Positions 5,500 to 5,609 of a stretch of 5,609 bases of DNA are shown piece by piece. How positions within the stretch are numbered: the stretch's first letter is position 1; each line of letters opens with the position of its first letter. Origin of the DNA: Syntrophobacterales bacterium (GTDB taxonomy: Bacteria > Desulfobacterota > Syntrophorhabdia > Syntrophorhabdales > WCHB1-27). The position numbers and the translations under genes were made by a program. The notes below the pieces were generated by a model. The model made no database searches. It was given only the letters and a program-made list of their open reading frames with translations, and was not told the origin of the DNA. The stretch is taken from assembly GCA_017881765.1 (NCBI GenBank), contig JADGQN010000330.1, positions 1 to 5,609 of the forward strand. Direction: 5' to 3'.

Positions 5500-5520
5500 C
5501 ACCGCACGGAAGCACGAGAG
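5500..5520. repeat. GCACGRA direct repeat in the PBP1A leader, possible dispersed-repeat remnant
   Basis: Two imperfect 8-nt units, GCACGGAA (5504-5511) and GCACGAGA (5512-5519), follow a TTTTTCACC stretch. The arrangement recalls the CACCACGGA/GCACGGA-type repeats that I remember from intergenic regions of many environmental bacteria. This resemblance is from memory and unverified. The repeat lies between the candidate promoter and the start codon. Confidence 0.35.
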
Positions 5521-5532
5521 TAATAAAGAATA

Positions 5533-5547
5533 TGAAGGATTCCTTCA
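5533..5547. promoter_or_regulatory. 15-nt palindrome downstream of the candidate PBP1A promoter
   Basis: TGAAGGA-T-TCCTTCA has perfect 7-bp arms around one central base. If transcription starts near 5555, it lies in the early leader, where a repressor could block elongation or a small RNA hairpin could form. No known regulator box is recognised. Confidence 0.4.
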
Positions 5548-5561
5548 GCGTTTCCCTTTCT

Positions 5562-5590
5562 AATGTAGAACAAAAACCTTTTGGAATCAA
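5562..5590 (-). promoter_or_regulatory. Candidate sigma70 promoter for the PBP1A gene
   Basis: On the minus strand TTGATT (5590-5585, four of six matches to -35) is separated by exactly 17 nt from TACATT (5567-5562, four of six matches to -10). The predicted start lies about 75 nt upstream of the TTG codon. No upstream gene is visible in the remaining bases to 5609. Confidence 0.45.
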
Positions 5591-5609
5591 CAGGTTTGAA
5601 CGCGGCTAA

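Noticed and set aside
5205..5609. Plus-strand open frame of 134 codons ending at the window edge
   Set aside because: Most of it is antisense to the PBP1A N-terminus, it has no recognisable domain, and its apparent extension into the leader is explained by chance lack of stops.

Overview
This window carries a bacterial chromosome segment with every recognisable gene on the minus strand, so it is best read from position 5609 down to 1. It holds a bifunctional class A penicillin-binding protein, a small PII-like protein, and the first four genes of a respiratory complex I (NADH:quinone oxidoreductase) operon in the canonical order nuoA-nuoB-nuoC-nuoD. The operon runs off the low-coordinate edge into the next, truncated gene. 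NuoC and NuoD are separate proteins, unlike the fused NuoCD of enterobacteria. The moderately GC-rich sequence, separate nuoC and nuoD, GTG and TTG starts, and a PG0541-like PII protein would fit a Gram-negative, probably anaerobic bacterium of the former Deltaproteobacteria or a related phylum. That placement is inference and weak.

Layout in order of transcription: 5609-5481 is a leader with a plausible sigma70 promoter, a 15-nt palindrome and a short GCACGRA direct repeat. 5480-3321 encodes PBP1A (TTG start, good Shine-Dalgarno, proline-rich C-terminal tail). 3320-3242 is a 79-nt spacer with a possible hairpin. 3241-2951 encodes the PII-like protein. 2950-2821 is an AT-rich spacer holding a candidate nuo promoter and short repeats. 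2820-2467 is nuoA, 2476-1973 nuoB (overlapping nuoA by 10 nt), 1943-1425 nuoC and 1304-132 nuoD. The partial gene begins at 128, three bases after the nuoD stop.

NuoB, NuoC and NuoD are the peripheral Q-module subunits that carry electrons to quinone through cluster N2. NuoA is a membrane subunit at the junction with that arm. All four keep their family signature residues and look functional. The cell-wall synthase and the PII-like protein have no obvious functional link to complex I. No convincing intrinsic terminator separates the blocks, so read-through is possible.

The most unusual non-coding feature is a 120-nt, GC-rich, hairpin-dense spacer between nuoC and nuoD, where complex I operons are normally tight. 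It resembles a REP-like dispersed palindromic element. I found no convincing new defence or mobile system. Apart from that spacer the region is an ordinary housekeeping locus.
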